Positions 38,317 to 49,196 of a stretch of DNA of 64,000 nucleotides are shown here, in pieces. Under the pieces are notes generated by a model. That model was not told where the DNA came from. It did not search any database and saw only the letters and a list, made by a program, of their open reading frames with translations. The stretch is from Sipunculus nudus. Its lineage: Eukaryota > Annelida > Sipuncula > Golfingiida > Sipunculidae. How positions within the stretch are numbered: the first letter of the stretch is position 1; each line of letters begins with the position of its first letter. Position numbers and translations under genes: made by a program. The stretch covers positions 7,117,900 through 7,181,899 of the forward strand of contig CM049322.1 of assembly GCA_026874595.1 (NCBI GenBank), read 5' to 3'.

Positions 38317-41300
38317 GGCCCCGTTTAAAAGTAACAATGGGGTTAATGACAAAGCTGCGGAAGGAGAGATGTGATGGTGTTTCTAACACGGAACTCTGTA
38401 AAATCATTTTTAATGGAGGGTACCATTGCTAGATGAAACAAAACGTAAATAAGGTCGTATATCTCGCTATGAGAGAGGGCGAGTACGGACTTATCCATAA
38501 GGATATGTTGGCGTTATAATTTTTTTTATAATGAAATGACAGTCTAACCTGTAATCTAGAGCATGTGTTATTTCTGCGAAGCCAGGGACCATAAAACTTG
38601 GGACTATACAAAAGGCGGGAAAGAAACTGAGGTTAAAATTCCAAGCTCGTCCAGCCGCTATGAAATGGTGGGGTATCGCACAGACCATCTGCTAAATGAT
38701 CTTACTAAATTATAAAGAAGCTTGAAAATTGCAACCAGCTAATTATACCTGTTTATATAATGAAACTTTGTAGAAACGTATATTTATTATTAATTTATAC
38801 ATGGATGTTGTCATTTATATCATGTATCTTGTAAAAATCGTTCATGCATTTCTTTTAAAAAAGCCTAATGCAACACTATAATTTCTAGTGTCTATATTGA
38901 ATAGAAAGAAGTATAGAAATTTTCCTTCCAGTGGGGTTATTTAAGAGTTTAAATGGACCTTGAAACCCTTTAACATTGAATGGGACTTGAAATGACAAAA
39001 ATGTTTCGGACTTTCGAAATATTTTGCAATTTCAAAACCGGTCCATCTAAAACTTTCTTAGTGCACCCAATCACACACCCGCACAAACCACTCTGAGAAG
39101 ATAATGCTCAATTTTCCTATCTTTAATTTTCCTTTGCTGATATAACCATTGCACCGATTTGTATTACTATGTCAATGATATATAACCTTTCTCATTCACA
39201 AATAACTAGAGAGAAGGACCGGAATGACTGGGAGCCGCAAGAAGCTAAATCCCTTCATGTATTAAACAATACATAATTATATATATAATATATAATTTTA
39301 TATATATATATATATTACGCGCATATTAATGAAGTATCCTCCCCCTGTATGACAGTATGACACAAAGAAATAGCAAGACACAAACTCCTGCTTAATCGGT
39401 CCGAGCGTTAAATTAAAATGTTATAGTTTTTGGGGTCACACAGGGAGAGAAGAAGATAAATCATCACAGCATATCAATAGGTGCACATTTATACCCTTAC
39501 AGTTATTGTATTGCAGGTTTGCAGGTAACTGTAGTATTTATTACCATACACATTCACATATTTACTTTTCCATGTATTTAGGTCCGATCACACACAGGAA
39601 AAAACTCCACTTGCAGCAATGTTTAAGCGGCAATTTTTACCTGAAAATACATATGACCTTGAAATAAATATATGTGAGTTATCACTTTTTTTGTGTCATT
39701 ATTTATGTGATTGTGCTATATTAATTCAGTTAACGGTGCGATGTAGCAGTTTTGTCTTGGTTAATCAGTAATGAGAAAAGTATCGCATCTTCAAGACCAC
39801 CGATGGGACTAGTTTTTTCGAACTGTTTTCAGCTTAACTTACAGAAGTATGTTGACATATATTTATTTATTTTACATTTTATTTTACCAAGTTATGCACA
39901 CACCTTTCTGTTTGTATATCTAGAACTCAAGTCCTCTCCAGAACGGGATATCAACGATGTATTAGTCGATGCATAATTTAATGGACTAACATTCCTTTTG
40001 AATATTCATGCCCCTTTTCGCACTAAGCCCATCATACAGATTATACATCCAGTGTCCTTGAAACACGTTGGACCTGCACCAAGAAAAGCTTGTAAAGCTT
40101 GAGAGTAGGTTGCGAGTGATATATAGAAATCAATATGCAGCCATGAATTGTCTCCCCAGACAGACAAATCATCCTACTATTCAAACAAACTGGTCATGTC
40201 AAAGAAGGAATATACAGGGTCAAAACACAGTATATATGAGTAGCTGCTCTACCTATTAGACCTCCCAGGGAGCGTTTCACTGATATTTTCATACAAAAGA
40301 TATACAATCAGGAGTAATCTACAGCCTGCATCCAATCAAGTCATTGATACACAACATGGCACTTCATAATGAATCCACCATATATGTAGCTTTGTATCTG
40401 CTACGCAGGACGAGATACATAGCATTATCAGCAAATACTCTGGCAAAGCTTGCAATTGAGATCTTGTTCCTACTCGTTTGATACAGAAATGTCTAAATGA
40501 ATCCTCCTATAGCCAAGATTATTTATACGTCCAGGTAAACAATCAACCTGAAGACGCTTAACATTTTTCTTAAAATTTCAGAAATACAGTGTGGAAAGGC
40601 AGGAAATGCTGAAAAACATCATACCTTTGGTTGAAACATGATAAATAAATAATAAGTCAGTGTGACCGGAGAACAATGACGTGATTTTTATTATCTTAAT
40701 ATTTCACATTTAAGTGAGGAAAGCACAACCAGACGAGTGTTTTATCTAAGAATAAAAATAAAGTGAAAAGAAATACAATTTTTACAATAAAACAGATGAA
40801 TCAGAAAGTACAATTACTATACTGATGTAAAACAATCGCACTAAAGAAAATAAATATTTTAAAACACAGAGAGACAGTAGCTTTGAAATTCGTTTCACCG
40901 TAAAAGTCATGCCTGAAATAATTCTCTAATAATAAGTATAAAAAAGTAAATAAAACTTGTCATATGAGATATAGTATATAGACTCGAACAAGATTCTTAT
41001 CATAAAAATTACTTTTCCACCACAAATATTTATAATTGGTAGTATATTATGAATACCTTTTTCACAATTACTTTTGGGTTTGATATACAACAGTACTTTA
41101 TCCCGCTTTACAATTTATGAACATAATTTAATGTATTTTTTTATAATTCCTAAAATCATACCTTATGCAACATTATAAAGCTATTGATACTCATTAGCAT
41201 GTTCCAGCCTCAACAGGTGTCCAATAAAGTAAATTGTGACTGCTGTGTTTTAATTTATGCATTTAAAAGGTAAAATGGCTGCAGTTTTGTAAACAAGTTT

Positions 41301-42381
41301 TGATTTGCAGACCCTGCATACAATACATGGTACCACATGAAACATAAGTAAAGTACATTATTGTTAAAACTATTTCAAATTATATTACGTTTCCAACAAT
41401 TATGATGATTAGTTTATTGTAATACCTTTTCTATGTATGATACGGTACAGTCCGTAATATCTTTAGAAACAGCTGTGATGAGCTGTTTCTCCGTATAAAC
41501 ATACATACCACTACTGCAAATGTGTACAGTTTTTGAAATACTGGGTGTCTTGATATTAAGATTTGTACATTCTTAGTATCACTGGAAGGTATATATAGGG
41601 CCTAAACTTTAGAAAGTGCTGGCTTGCTAGGTTGGGCAAGTAACATCTAATGTCAAACTGTGCCATAATGTACTTTTAAAGTTGTTCCCTAGGACATAAA
41701 CTACAATAAAGTTATGAACATACGCAACTGGCATTCCACATGCTATCACACGAACATAAAAGTAAAAATGTGGCCTTGCATAAAACATCTACACTTCAAT
41801 GGTCCCCCTGGTTAATGTTTAACTATCTAAAAACAAATATAATATTTGGTAGCTATGTCATATTGTGTACGAACGCCTTGAAATTATTTTGTGAACCAAA
41901 CTATATACTAAGCTGCACAGGTGCACCTAGAAACGAAAAAGTATTTTGTAACCTGCAATAGGATGGCTATACAGTGGTTCAAATAAATGTTATTTGCAGG
42001 CAACATGGAAGTATTTGGAAATTAACAATCTCTGATAGCCAATTGGACAACACCATAACCAAGCAAGCTAAAAATTATGTATCGTGATGTTGGGGTATAA
42101 CAAGAACTGGTCAAACCAGATTAAGGAGGCGGGTATTTTGATTTATTATGTGTGGACTCCTATATTGGAAATTTAAGAATCTCAATCGCCACCATATCTC
42201 TATGATGAGATAAACTGATTTGTCTGAAACGACCTGTGTATATATACTTCTTTTACAATGATTCTCTCATGATCAATGCGCTCTTATGCAAATGTTGAAT
42301 GTGCAGAATGTCTCTACTGGAGTAAACGTTGATGTTGGACGTTGCATATTCACGTGCATGCTGATAATCAATGTAGGGATC
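38317..42381. other. AT-rich stretch without recognised genes
   Basis: Only short scattered frames occur (for example 39752-39976, 40068-40259 and 41740-41961), none with recognisable domains. A small TATA run lies at 39282-39315. Confidence 0.4.
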
Positions 42382-42404
42382 TTTTTTTTGGGGGGGGAGG
42401 GGGG
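42382..42404. repeat. T-run followed by G-runs
   Basis: Eight T, eight G, one A and six G just upstream of the LTR. It is a homopolymer-prone site and a possible intermolecular G-quadruplex. Confidence 0.7.
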
Positions 42405-42494
42405 TAATTGAACTAATATTATAGGGTTACACAAATATATGTCTAGTAAATGTATATCTGCTTACCTTAATGGTCCATTGGTCAAATGAAAGCA

Positions 42495-43021
42495 TTGTGA
42501 TAACTTGTGTTCACGTGCAGCTATTACATTGACCACACGCACCGGGGCGAAAGCAATGAACCGTGTAAAGCGAGTGGGCACAAAACCAAAGGCTTGAGAC
42601 ACAGTGACCGGGTCTTGAACCAAAAATACTTGAATAATGTTAGAAAAGCTAACAGATGCCCGGCTTAACACTAGAGGCGAGTACGGGAAACTTCGGAGGA
42701 AGCCTCGGCGGAGCCTACAGAAAACGCGGTGACACACGCACGCACGCACTCACTGAGGGGCACAGGTACCTCACGGGGAGACAAACATGGCAGAGTGTAC
42801 AGGGAAGCTTCGCTCGTCCAGGAGCAGCAACGATGGCGGTTTTCCATTCGAAACGTAAGCTTTGTGAATTTCTACAACTACCGCTGCTTCATGAATATAG
42901 AAAGTAAGCCTTTCCTTTTGAGGGGTTTGAAGTTTGAGTTATTACATTTGAATAAACATTTTTTTTAAACTCCAAAGATTTAGTTTTGTGTAGTTTCTTA
43001 CCGGATAATGTTCTCGTGACA
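42495..43021 (+). repeat. 5' LTR (left boundary uncertain)
   Basis: The right end is well placed. CTCGTGACA ends at 43021, two bases before the primer-binding site, and gives the expected CA terminus. A polyadenylation signal AATAAA lies at about 42951. The left end could be the TGTGATAAC at 42495 or the TGTTAG at about 42637, and without a second LTR I cannot choose. The GC-rich middle (42660-42840) contrasts with the AT-rich flanks. Confidence 0.55.
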
Positions 43022-43023
43022 AC

Positions 43024-43041
43024 TGGAGGTCCTACCGAGAT
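43024..43041 (+). other. Primer-binding site matching tRNA-Gln
   Basis: TGGAGGTCCTACCGAGAT is complementary to the 3' end of animal tRNA-Gln, whose terminal sequence ends ATCTCGGTGGGACCTCCA. The single difference (T for C at position 10) still allows a G-U pair. Two bases (AC) separate it from the LTR end. The identification rests on my knowledge of animal tRNA-Gln sequences. Confidence 0.8.
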
Positions 43042-43827
43042 CCGGTTATTTCTACTGAAACTGCCAGAATTACATTAAGTAGTATTTCCGCGGTGTAATT
43101 TCGGTGTTGAAAAATTTGGACCACCGTAAATTGAACTGTGCTCACACTAGGCCGCAGACTTGGACCTAATTAAATCTATTCGGTTATATTTTGGCCTGAA
43201 TAATTAAGATGTTAGGTTTTTAAATGTATTGTAGTTGAGTTTATGTTTATGCTTTGGCCTGGATAATTCAGATTGACTTTTTATATATATTAAAACTGAT
43301 ATACCTAAACTTCGGTAAGTATAGTGGGCCCGCTTGAGTTAGGTCCAAGCATTAGTTTAATGGTGGAATGGTTGGAGGGGAAAAAACAGTCCCTAACAAT
43401 ACTTCCCTTATCTAGGGACGGATTGCTAGTGATGGGTCGATATTTATCTTGCTACATGTAGAGGTACGATAGTACCAGATATGCGTTAGCTAGTATTGAT
43501 GTGTTAGCATCAGAAGGTATAAAATACTACATGAGCAAGGGACACGGTAGTGTTGATATCACGCTAGTGGTTGAAACACGATAGTGTTTGTTGGACATGT
43601 AAGTCCTAAACATAGGTTAGTATGGGAATGTACATAGGTAATCTTAGGGTGACCTGGAGTGCTGAACATATATGCATATAGGTAAGTTAGTTTGAGACTA
43701 CGTTATCTTTTTCTGTTCAGCATTTGTTAGGAGGACCGTAAGCGGTTATACATAATACTGGTGGGTCCTTGAATGCAAATTAGGCATACTGAGAATATAT
43801 AAGTTTGCCCTAAACTTATTTATAGAG
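43042..43827 (+). other. Retrotransposon leader region
   Basis: About 790 bp of untranslated sequence between the primer-binding site and the gag start. It would be expected to hold packaging signals, but none can be recognised. Confidence 0.5.
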
Positions 43828-44115
43828 ATGGAGTTAAAACGAATTGCAGCAGTAGAAAGGGAGCTAGGCTATGAGGGCCAGGAGCTAAGAGCTTTTATTA
43901 AAGAACAGCAAGACAGGAAAGAGACGAAAGGGCAAGACAGAGAGAACAAGATCAGGAAACACGTAGAACTGAGATAGAGAAATTGAGGATGGAAGAAGAA
44001 ATAGAGACAGAAAAAACAAAAGGGTAGACACTCATTGGAGGGCTCAAATAGAAAAGTATCCGGTTTAGTGGCTCCAGCGCTCTAAATTCCGGTATTTGAT
44101 GAAAGTAAGGAGAGT
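43828..44115 (+). pseudogene. Gag N-terminal region, frameshifted
   Basis: ATGGAG at 43828 opens a frame encoding about 30 residues followed by a highly charged stretch. A frameshift at about 43917 moves the Arg/Glu/Gln-rich probable coiled coil into another phase (RDERARQREQ and onward) until a stop at about 44026. A further in-frame TAA at about 44080 precedes IPVFDESKE, which leads directly into the SCAN-like domain. The minus-strand gag relic at 57.5-58.4 kb has the same plan (ATGGAG start, then a charged helix), which supports this start. Confidence 0.65.
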
Positions 44116-44691
44116 ATGGACGCATACTTAGAAAGGTTTGAGAGATTAGCACAAGGGCAGGATTGGCCAAAGGAAGGCTGGGCCTTGCAGTTAAGTGCAT
44201 TATTAAAAGGTAAGGCCTTGGACGTGTATACTAGGATGGACACATCCGATGCACTGATGTACGATAAAGTAAAAGCCGCTTTAATGCGACAGTTCCATTT
44301 AACAGAAGAGGGGTTCAGGCTGAAATTTAGATCGTCGAGGCCAGAACGGGTAGAAGCCCCTATGCAGTTTATTGCTAGAATAGGTGGATACCTACGTAAA
44401 TGGTTAGATCTTGTAGAGGTTTGTGATGACTATAATAGACTTGTAGATATCAATCTAAGGGAACAGTTCTTATCATGTTGTAGTAAAGAACTCAACTTTT
44501 TTCTGAGGGAGCGACAATGTCGGTCAATTGATGATATGGCCTCTTGGGCAGAAAATTACACGGAACTTCACGGTGTCAGTAGCTTCATAGGGCAGGTTAG
44601 AGGAGGCTCAGTTAACCGTAACGCCACTAAGTTTGGTCAGGTTGATCAGCGAAAAGACCTTTCACGTAACATAGTGCCTCAGATTAAGTGA
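44116..44691 (+). pseudogene. gag: Gag capsid with SCAN-like domain (Gmr1-like)
   Basis: 191 codons ending at a premature TGA (44689-44691). Residues 1-60 (YLERFERLAQ, KGKALDVYTRM) match the N-terminal capsid of Gmr1-like Gag. Residues about 65-150 match the SCAN fold region: QFHLTEEGFR, a central FIARIGGYLRKW helix, LREQFLSCCSKELNFFLRER and DDMASWAENY. Vertebrate SCAN domains of zinc-finger proteins are thought to derive from this Gag type. The product would assemble the virus-like particle around element RNA in the cytoplasm. The same frame continues after the stop into the CCHC knuckle, so the TGA is a single lesion or, less likely, a readthrough site. Confidence 0.85.
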
Positions 44692-44724
44692 ACCAAAGGG
44701 AAGGGGCATAATCCACAAAGGACA

Positions 44725-44766
44725 TGTTTCGTCTGTGGATCCCCCAAACATATGGCTAGAGACTGT
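44725..44766 (+). other. CCHC zinc knuckle of Gag
   Basis: CFVCGSPKHMARDC is an exact C-x2-C-x4-H-x4-C nucleocapsid motif in the same frame as the SCAN-like domain, 11 codons after the TGA. All four ligands are intact. It would bind element RNA. Confidence 0.92.
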
Positions 44767-45621
44767 AAATTGAAGCCTAGCCGTCGTATGCATTCTGGTC
44801 AGGCTTTAGTTACAAAGGGTCAAGATGTACAAACTTTGATACAGCCCAGTCATAGTGAGATAGGGTCCAATCAGGAAACCTCGAATGAGTCAGTCCCAAA
44901 ACCTGGATCTTCGGCAGCATGTGTTACTGTTGGTCTGCAAAAGTGCTGTGTAGATCATATTGATCACTTGACTTTAAAGTGTGGCCACGAGTTGAAGTTC
45001 GTAAATATGGCCTTAAATCAGGGTCGTAAAGTAGATCTGCAGATGTCTGTTACCAGTGGTAGACTAAATAAACGCAGATGTGATGTCTCCGTCCTGAGAG
45101 AAACAGGCTGTAGTTCAGTAGTGGTCAAAGCAGACTTGGCCAATTAAGATCAAATGGCGGGGATACAACAAACGGTAATCCTTATCGATGGAACAGTGTG
45201 GAAGTTCCCAATTGCTAGGATAGAGGTAGATACCCCTTTCCTGGTCGGACCTGTAGAAGCACTGTGTGTTCCTGACCCAATATATGACCTTATTATTGGT
45301 TATATCCCTGGTGCTAGAGGCCCAAATGATCAAGACAAATTGTGGACACCTGATAAGCTTTCCGACCCCCAGGTTCAGGCAGTCGTCACAAGGGCTCAGT
45401 CAGAAAAGGCCCGGCAACCCGTAAAGCCGCTGAAAACCATCAAGTCTTCACCACAAGTTGAACCTGTAGATTTCCCTCTCGCTCAGAAACAAGATCCTTG
45501 TATAGCTCATGTGTGGGAAAGGGCTAAGCGCTCCGATGATGACAAGCGCACAAAATACAAGTGGCTTATCCATCAAAGCTGGTTATATCGCCAACGTAGG
45601 GATCCTGAAAATCCTGACTGA
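44767..45621 (+). pseudogene. pro: Retroelement aspartic protease, decayed
   Basis: This continues the gag frame. At 45100-45108 the expected Asp-Thr-Gly active-site triad reads Glu-Thr-Gly (LRETGCSSVVV), so the catalytic aspartate is lost. A TAA at 45145 interrupts the frame shortly after. The C-terminal half resumes in the same frame and contains YDLIIGYIPGAR, the hydrophobic-hydrophobic-Gly motif near the end of retropepsins, spelled as in Gmr1-like proteases. The rest (to 45621) is a linker leading towards the integrase zinc-binding region. The product would have processed the Gag-Pol polyprotein. A frameshift to the integrase frame lies at about 45621. Confidence 0.8.
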
Positions 45622-45623
45622 TA

Positions 45624-46808
45624 GTAGTACCCAAGAAGTACCGAGAGCACGTTATGCGGTTAGCACACGCGTCCCTCCTAGCAGGGCATCAGGGTATTAC
45701 TAGGACTAAAGAGAGGATCACTACTCAGTTTTCCTGGCCAGGGATTATTTAGGATGTTGCAAATTTCTGCAGGTCTTGTGACATATGCCAGCGTACGATC
45801 GCTAAAGGTAAAGTATCAAAAGCGCCCCTGGGTAAACTACCAGTCATACAAGTTCCATTCCAAAGAATTTCGTTGGATTTAGTTGGTCCTATAAAACCTG
45901 TATCCGAACGTGGTTACAGGTATATACTGACCATCGTTGACTTTTCCTCGCGGTACCCCGAAGCAGTCCCGCTGAAGGCTATAATGACTGAAGAAGTCGC
46001 TGAAGCTTTGGTGAAAGTGTATTCCCGTGTAGGGGTCCCAAGGGAAATTTTAACTGATTTGGGTAGTCAGTTCACCCCCAGCATTATGCAGGTAGTATGC
46101 AGGCTACTATCAATCAAATCTTTGACGACAAGTGCTTACCATCCAATCTGCAATGGCATAGTCGAGCGTTTCAATGGTACGCTTAAAACTATGCTTAAAC
46201 GGCTCTGTGCAATACGACCCAGAGATTGGGACAGGTATCTTCCCGCTTTACTCTTCGCAGTAAGAGAGGCTCCGAATGAAAGTTTTGGCTTTTCACCGTT
46301 TGAATTGCTTTATGGGAGAACCGCTCGTGGTCCCATGGCTGTACTAAAGGAAATCTGGACAGCAGAAACATTAGATCCTGAAACCAAACTTGTCTATCAG
46401 TACGTCTTGGGTCTTAAAGACCGCTTAAAAAGTACGTGTGAGCGTGCTCGACAAAACCTAGAGAAAGCCACTAGCAAACACAAAAGCTTGTATGATCGTC
46501 GAACAAAACCTCGTAGGCTAGATATAGGTGACAATGTGTTGATACTGCGCCCTACAGATACAAACAAACTGTTAATGCAGTGGAAAGGACCTGTTCAAAT
46601 TACAGGGAAGGTAGGTCAGAATGAATACTATGTAGACATCAACGGTACTAAAAAGGTGTATCAAATCAACATGCTAAAAAAGTACCCCACGAGGGACATC
46701 GTAGCGCTAGGTTTGCTGGATGTAGTCACAGGAAACGACGAACTGGGTGATTGTGTACCAGTGGCTAGAGCATCCAGGGCCATCGGAAAAACCCTGATTC
46801 CAACGTAG
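45624..46808 (+). pseudogene. int: Integrase (H2C2 zinc-binding, D-D-35-E core, GPY/F), one stop
   Basis: The N-terminal H2C2 region has HASLLAGH then CRSCDIC. A TAG at 45750-45752 lies between them. The uninterrupted part from 45873 encodes 311 residues. The catalytic core reads DLVGPI (first Asp, codon 2), LTDLGSQF (second Asp, codon 62) and IVERFNGTLK (Glu, codon 98), with exactly 35 residues between the last two. The usual TDQGSQF has Leu for Gln. The C-terminal GPY/F-type module is at residues about 225-265 (QWKGPVQ, then INMLKKY). This protein would insert element cDNA into chromosomes. It lies before reverse transcriptase, the reverse of normal Ty3/gypsy order. It is the best-preserved part of the element. 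Confidence 0.92.
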
Positions 46809-46873
46809 AAATAGGTGGCAGTTCAGATTAGGACATTTATGAGTCCCTGGTAGTTGGAATAGAACATTGCTCT

Positions 46874-47748
46874 TTGTCTCAAAAGGAAGGGTTTAGAAAT
46901 GTACAAATTAACCCAGATTTGTGTACCAAACAAAGTTCACAGGTATTCAGTTTAGTAGAAGAATACTCAGATATTTTAACTGATGTCCCAAAGAAATCAA
47001 ACGTAGTCCAGTGTGATATCAATTTATCAAGTTCAGATCCAATTAGGACAAGGCCGTACCGTATTCCGCATTCAATGAAGGATGTGGTAAAGAAAGAAGT
47101 AGATGACATGTTCAAAATGGGGATTATTGAAAAGTCACAGTCTGCCTATGCTCATCCGATAGTCCTTGTAAACAAAAAGGATGGCTCATAAAGATTTTGT
47201 ATAGACTGTCGGAAACTAAATAGAGTAACAGTTTTTGACCCAGAACCCATTCCAAATCCAGAAGAAATGTTTGTCAAATTAGCACGTTGTAGCTATTTTA
47301 GCAAACTAGATCTAACAAAGGGTTACTGGCAGATACCTCTGTCGGTATCTGCAAAACCACTGACTGCTTTCATTTCACCAGATGGGCTTTTCCAGTTTAA
47401 ATACATGCCCTTTGTGCTCGTGAATGCCCCAGCGGTATTTACGCGTATGATGCGGATACTGTTTGGTCATATGCACGGCGTCGTGAACTATATTGACGAT
47501 ATTCTGATATTTTTTCAACTCTTGGGAGAGAAAAAAGTCCTAGAGTCATTGAGGAGAGCTAATCTGGCTGCCCGGCCGTTAAAATGTTACTTTGGGTATA
47601 AGACCTTAAAGTTTTTGGGACATAACGTAGGCGAGGGATCGCTGAGAACAAACCCCTCCTTGGTAAAGAAAATAGAAAGTAGCTCTTGACCAAAAACCAA
47701 GAAGGAAGTAAAATCAGTCTTAGGCCTTGTTGGGTATTACCGAAAATT
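46874..47748 (+). pseudogene. RT: Ty3/gypsy-type reverse transcriptase, two stops
   Basis: A single frame runs from 46874 through two in-frame stops, TAA at 47189 and TGA at 47687. Motifs in order are VQCDINL and RTRPYRIP (lead-in), MGIIEKSQSAYAHPIVLVNKKDG (fingers, in pieces), FCIDCRKLNRVT, SKLDLTKGYWQIPL (first catalytic Asp), FKYMPFVLVNAPAVF, and YIDD at 47489-47500. After YIDD the sequence ILIFFQLLGEKKV is shorter than usual by roughly 8-10 residues, suggesting a small deletion. KFLGHNVGEG follows as expected for the thumb-side motif. The frame differs from that of integrase, with about 65 bp of non-coding sequence between them. It is inactive because of the stops. Confidence 0.92.
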
Positions 47749-47749
47749 T

Positions 47750-48004
47750 GTGCCCATGTTTTCTGAAATCGCAACACCGCTGACCGACTTAGTCAAGAAG
47801 GGTAGGCCAGACAAGGTAAAGTGGGAACAGGTCCATGAAACAGCGTTTTTGGCACTAAAACGGGCTCTAGAACAACCCCTCATTCTCAAACCGGACTTCC
47901 AAAACCCTTTTGTGCTGCAAACCGATGCGTCCTCAACAGGACTTCCTCGGTGTTATGACCCAGTAATGGGGAAGAGACGTACCGAGGGCCCACAGGAGTG
48001 GTAA
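47750..48004 (+). pseudogene. Connection and truncated RNase H
   Basis: Same frame as the reverse transcriptase. It encodes the connection region (EIATPLTDLVKKG, FLALKRAL) and the first RNase H motif FVLQTDASSTGL with its catalytic Asp. The reading frame then scrambles. A shifted frame gives a short GVMTQ-like continuation to about 48050, after which similarity ends. The other catalytic residues, the polypurine tract and the 3' LTR are missing. Confidence 0.85.
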
Positions 48005-48070
48005 ACCGAACCTGGTTGACGTCAGGAAAAATCGGATATAAGCCCCTGTCACGTAGTCCGAAACCGGAAT

Positions 48071-49138
48071 GGAACTCTGCAGATGTACATATACTTAGTT
48101 AAGCAGATCATTAAAAAATGGAGGCCGTTTCCTCCATAAAAAAAAAATGTTAAAAAAACACAGATATACATTGTTCTTGGTACTTTTACCATAATTGCGA
48201 GCAGCCACAGGTTCATGCTGTATGCAAAACCCCGCTGCCTTTGTCTGTACTCGCTTTCCTTCACCAATTTGGTGGGTAATTAATTGTGACCCAACAACAG
48301 ACCTGCGTAAAGTTACTAGAAGTAATTCTGCCAGCTCTGACATAATGCCACATATTAGCGTCACTTAGCGTCCTAAGATGAAAGTCTAAAACCCTTAAAA
48401 GGACCTACATCATGTATATCATAAGCTGCCATGTATACATAAGTGCCTAAGTCATATTTTGATAATATATTTAATATATTTGATTATTACTGCCATAATT
48501 TATGGGATTCTTTGACCACATATGGGTTTGTCCAAACTCAAAAAAAAAAATAATCAATACCTTTTCAGTGGATATCAGTGGACCAAAAAAAATCAACAAC
48601 CCAGGTATTCAACAAAGGGGAAAACAATACCTTCATGACCTGGCTAAAAGACAAACAAAGCAAGGGAAAAAATAATGCCATGAACTGCTGGCAATGAGGT
48701 TATAAAAAAATCCAAATCATACTTACAGTTTGTAGGAGGCATGTTTCTTATTGAAGGAAAGCCTTTCCCTATAACACAGCAATCACTAACATTCTGCTTA
48801 ACTGTAACAATATAAAGCAGTACCTTAGTGATTTGATTACTAAACTACAAAGCTTTATAACTGATATATGTGCACCTGTGAGCAGTGGAGATCCAGGATA
48901 GTACTTAATTCTTAAAGCTTGACCTGTGAAAGTTTTATGTTTTAATTCAACATTTTGGGGGGTTTTATCTTTATATTTTTGGTTTTTAAACTTTATTTTA
49001 CAGGGTTTGGTGTTTTGGATGTTTCTTTTGTTCGCAACGAACTCCTGCAATAATAAAGGAAAAGGGCAAAGGCAAATCAACTAGATGTTTGTGATTCAGA
49101 ACATATTACAGCTCCAGGCACATTATCAATTAATATTC

Positions 49139-49140
<2 letters not shown>
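48071..49140. other. No gene seen
   Basis: AT-rich sequence. A small hairpin GGAGGCCGTTTCCTCC lies near 48120 next to an A-run. Confidence 0.4.

Positions 49141-49141
<1 letters not shown>

Positions 49142-49192
<51 letters not shown>
49142..49192. repeat. AT microsatellite
   Basis: Uninterrupted TA dinucleotide run of about 50 bp. Confidence 0.92.

Positions 49193-49196
<4 letters not shown>

Larger units (their letters stand above)
42495..48070 (+). mobile_element. Gmr1-like Ty3/gypsy LTR retrotransposon, decayed, 3'-truncated
   Basis: The order read on the plus strand is 5' LTR, tRNA-Gln primer-binding site, gag (SCAN-like, then CCHC), protease, integrase, reverse transcriptase, start of RNase H. 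The pol domains are of the Ty3/gypsy type (YIDD reverse transcriptase; integrase with a GPY/F module), but integrase precedes reverse transcriptase. Among known elements this combination defines the Gmr1-like group. The coding region has at least two frameshifts and several in-frame stops, and RNase H breaks off after its first catalytic motif. No second LTR copy is visible in the window, and no env-like frame is seen. The element cannot be autonomous. A 5' boundary of 42495 is only one of the possible TG starts. Confidence 0.9.

Noticed and set aside
44116-44691. Host SCAN zinc-finger gene
   Set aside because: It is followed by a CCHC knuckle, protease, integrase and reverse transcriptase, and preceded by an LTR and primer-binding site, so it is a retroelement Gag.
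42495-48070. Ty1/copia element, based on domain order
   Set aside because: The integrase has a GPY/F-type C-terminus, and the reverse transcriptase (LTKGYWQIPL, YIDD) and protease motifs are of the Ty3/gypsy type. Order alone is misleading here.
42495-48070. Endogenous retrovirus with env
   Set aside because: No envelope-like frame, signal peptide or transmembrane segment follows the RNase H remnant.
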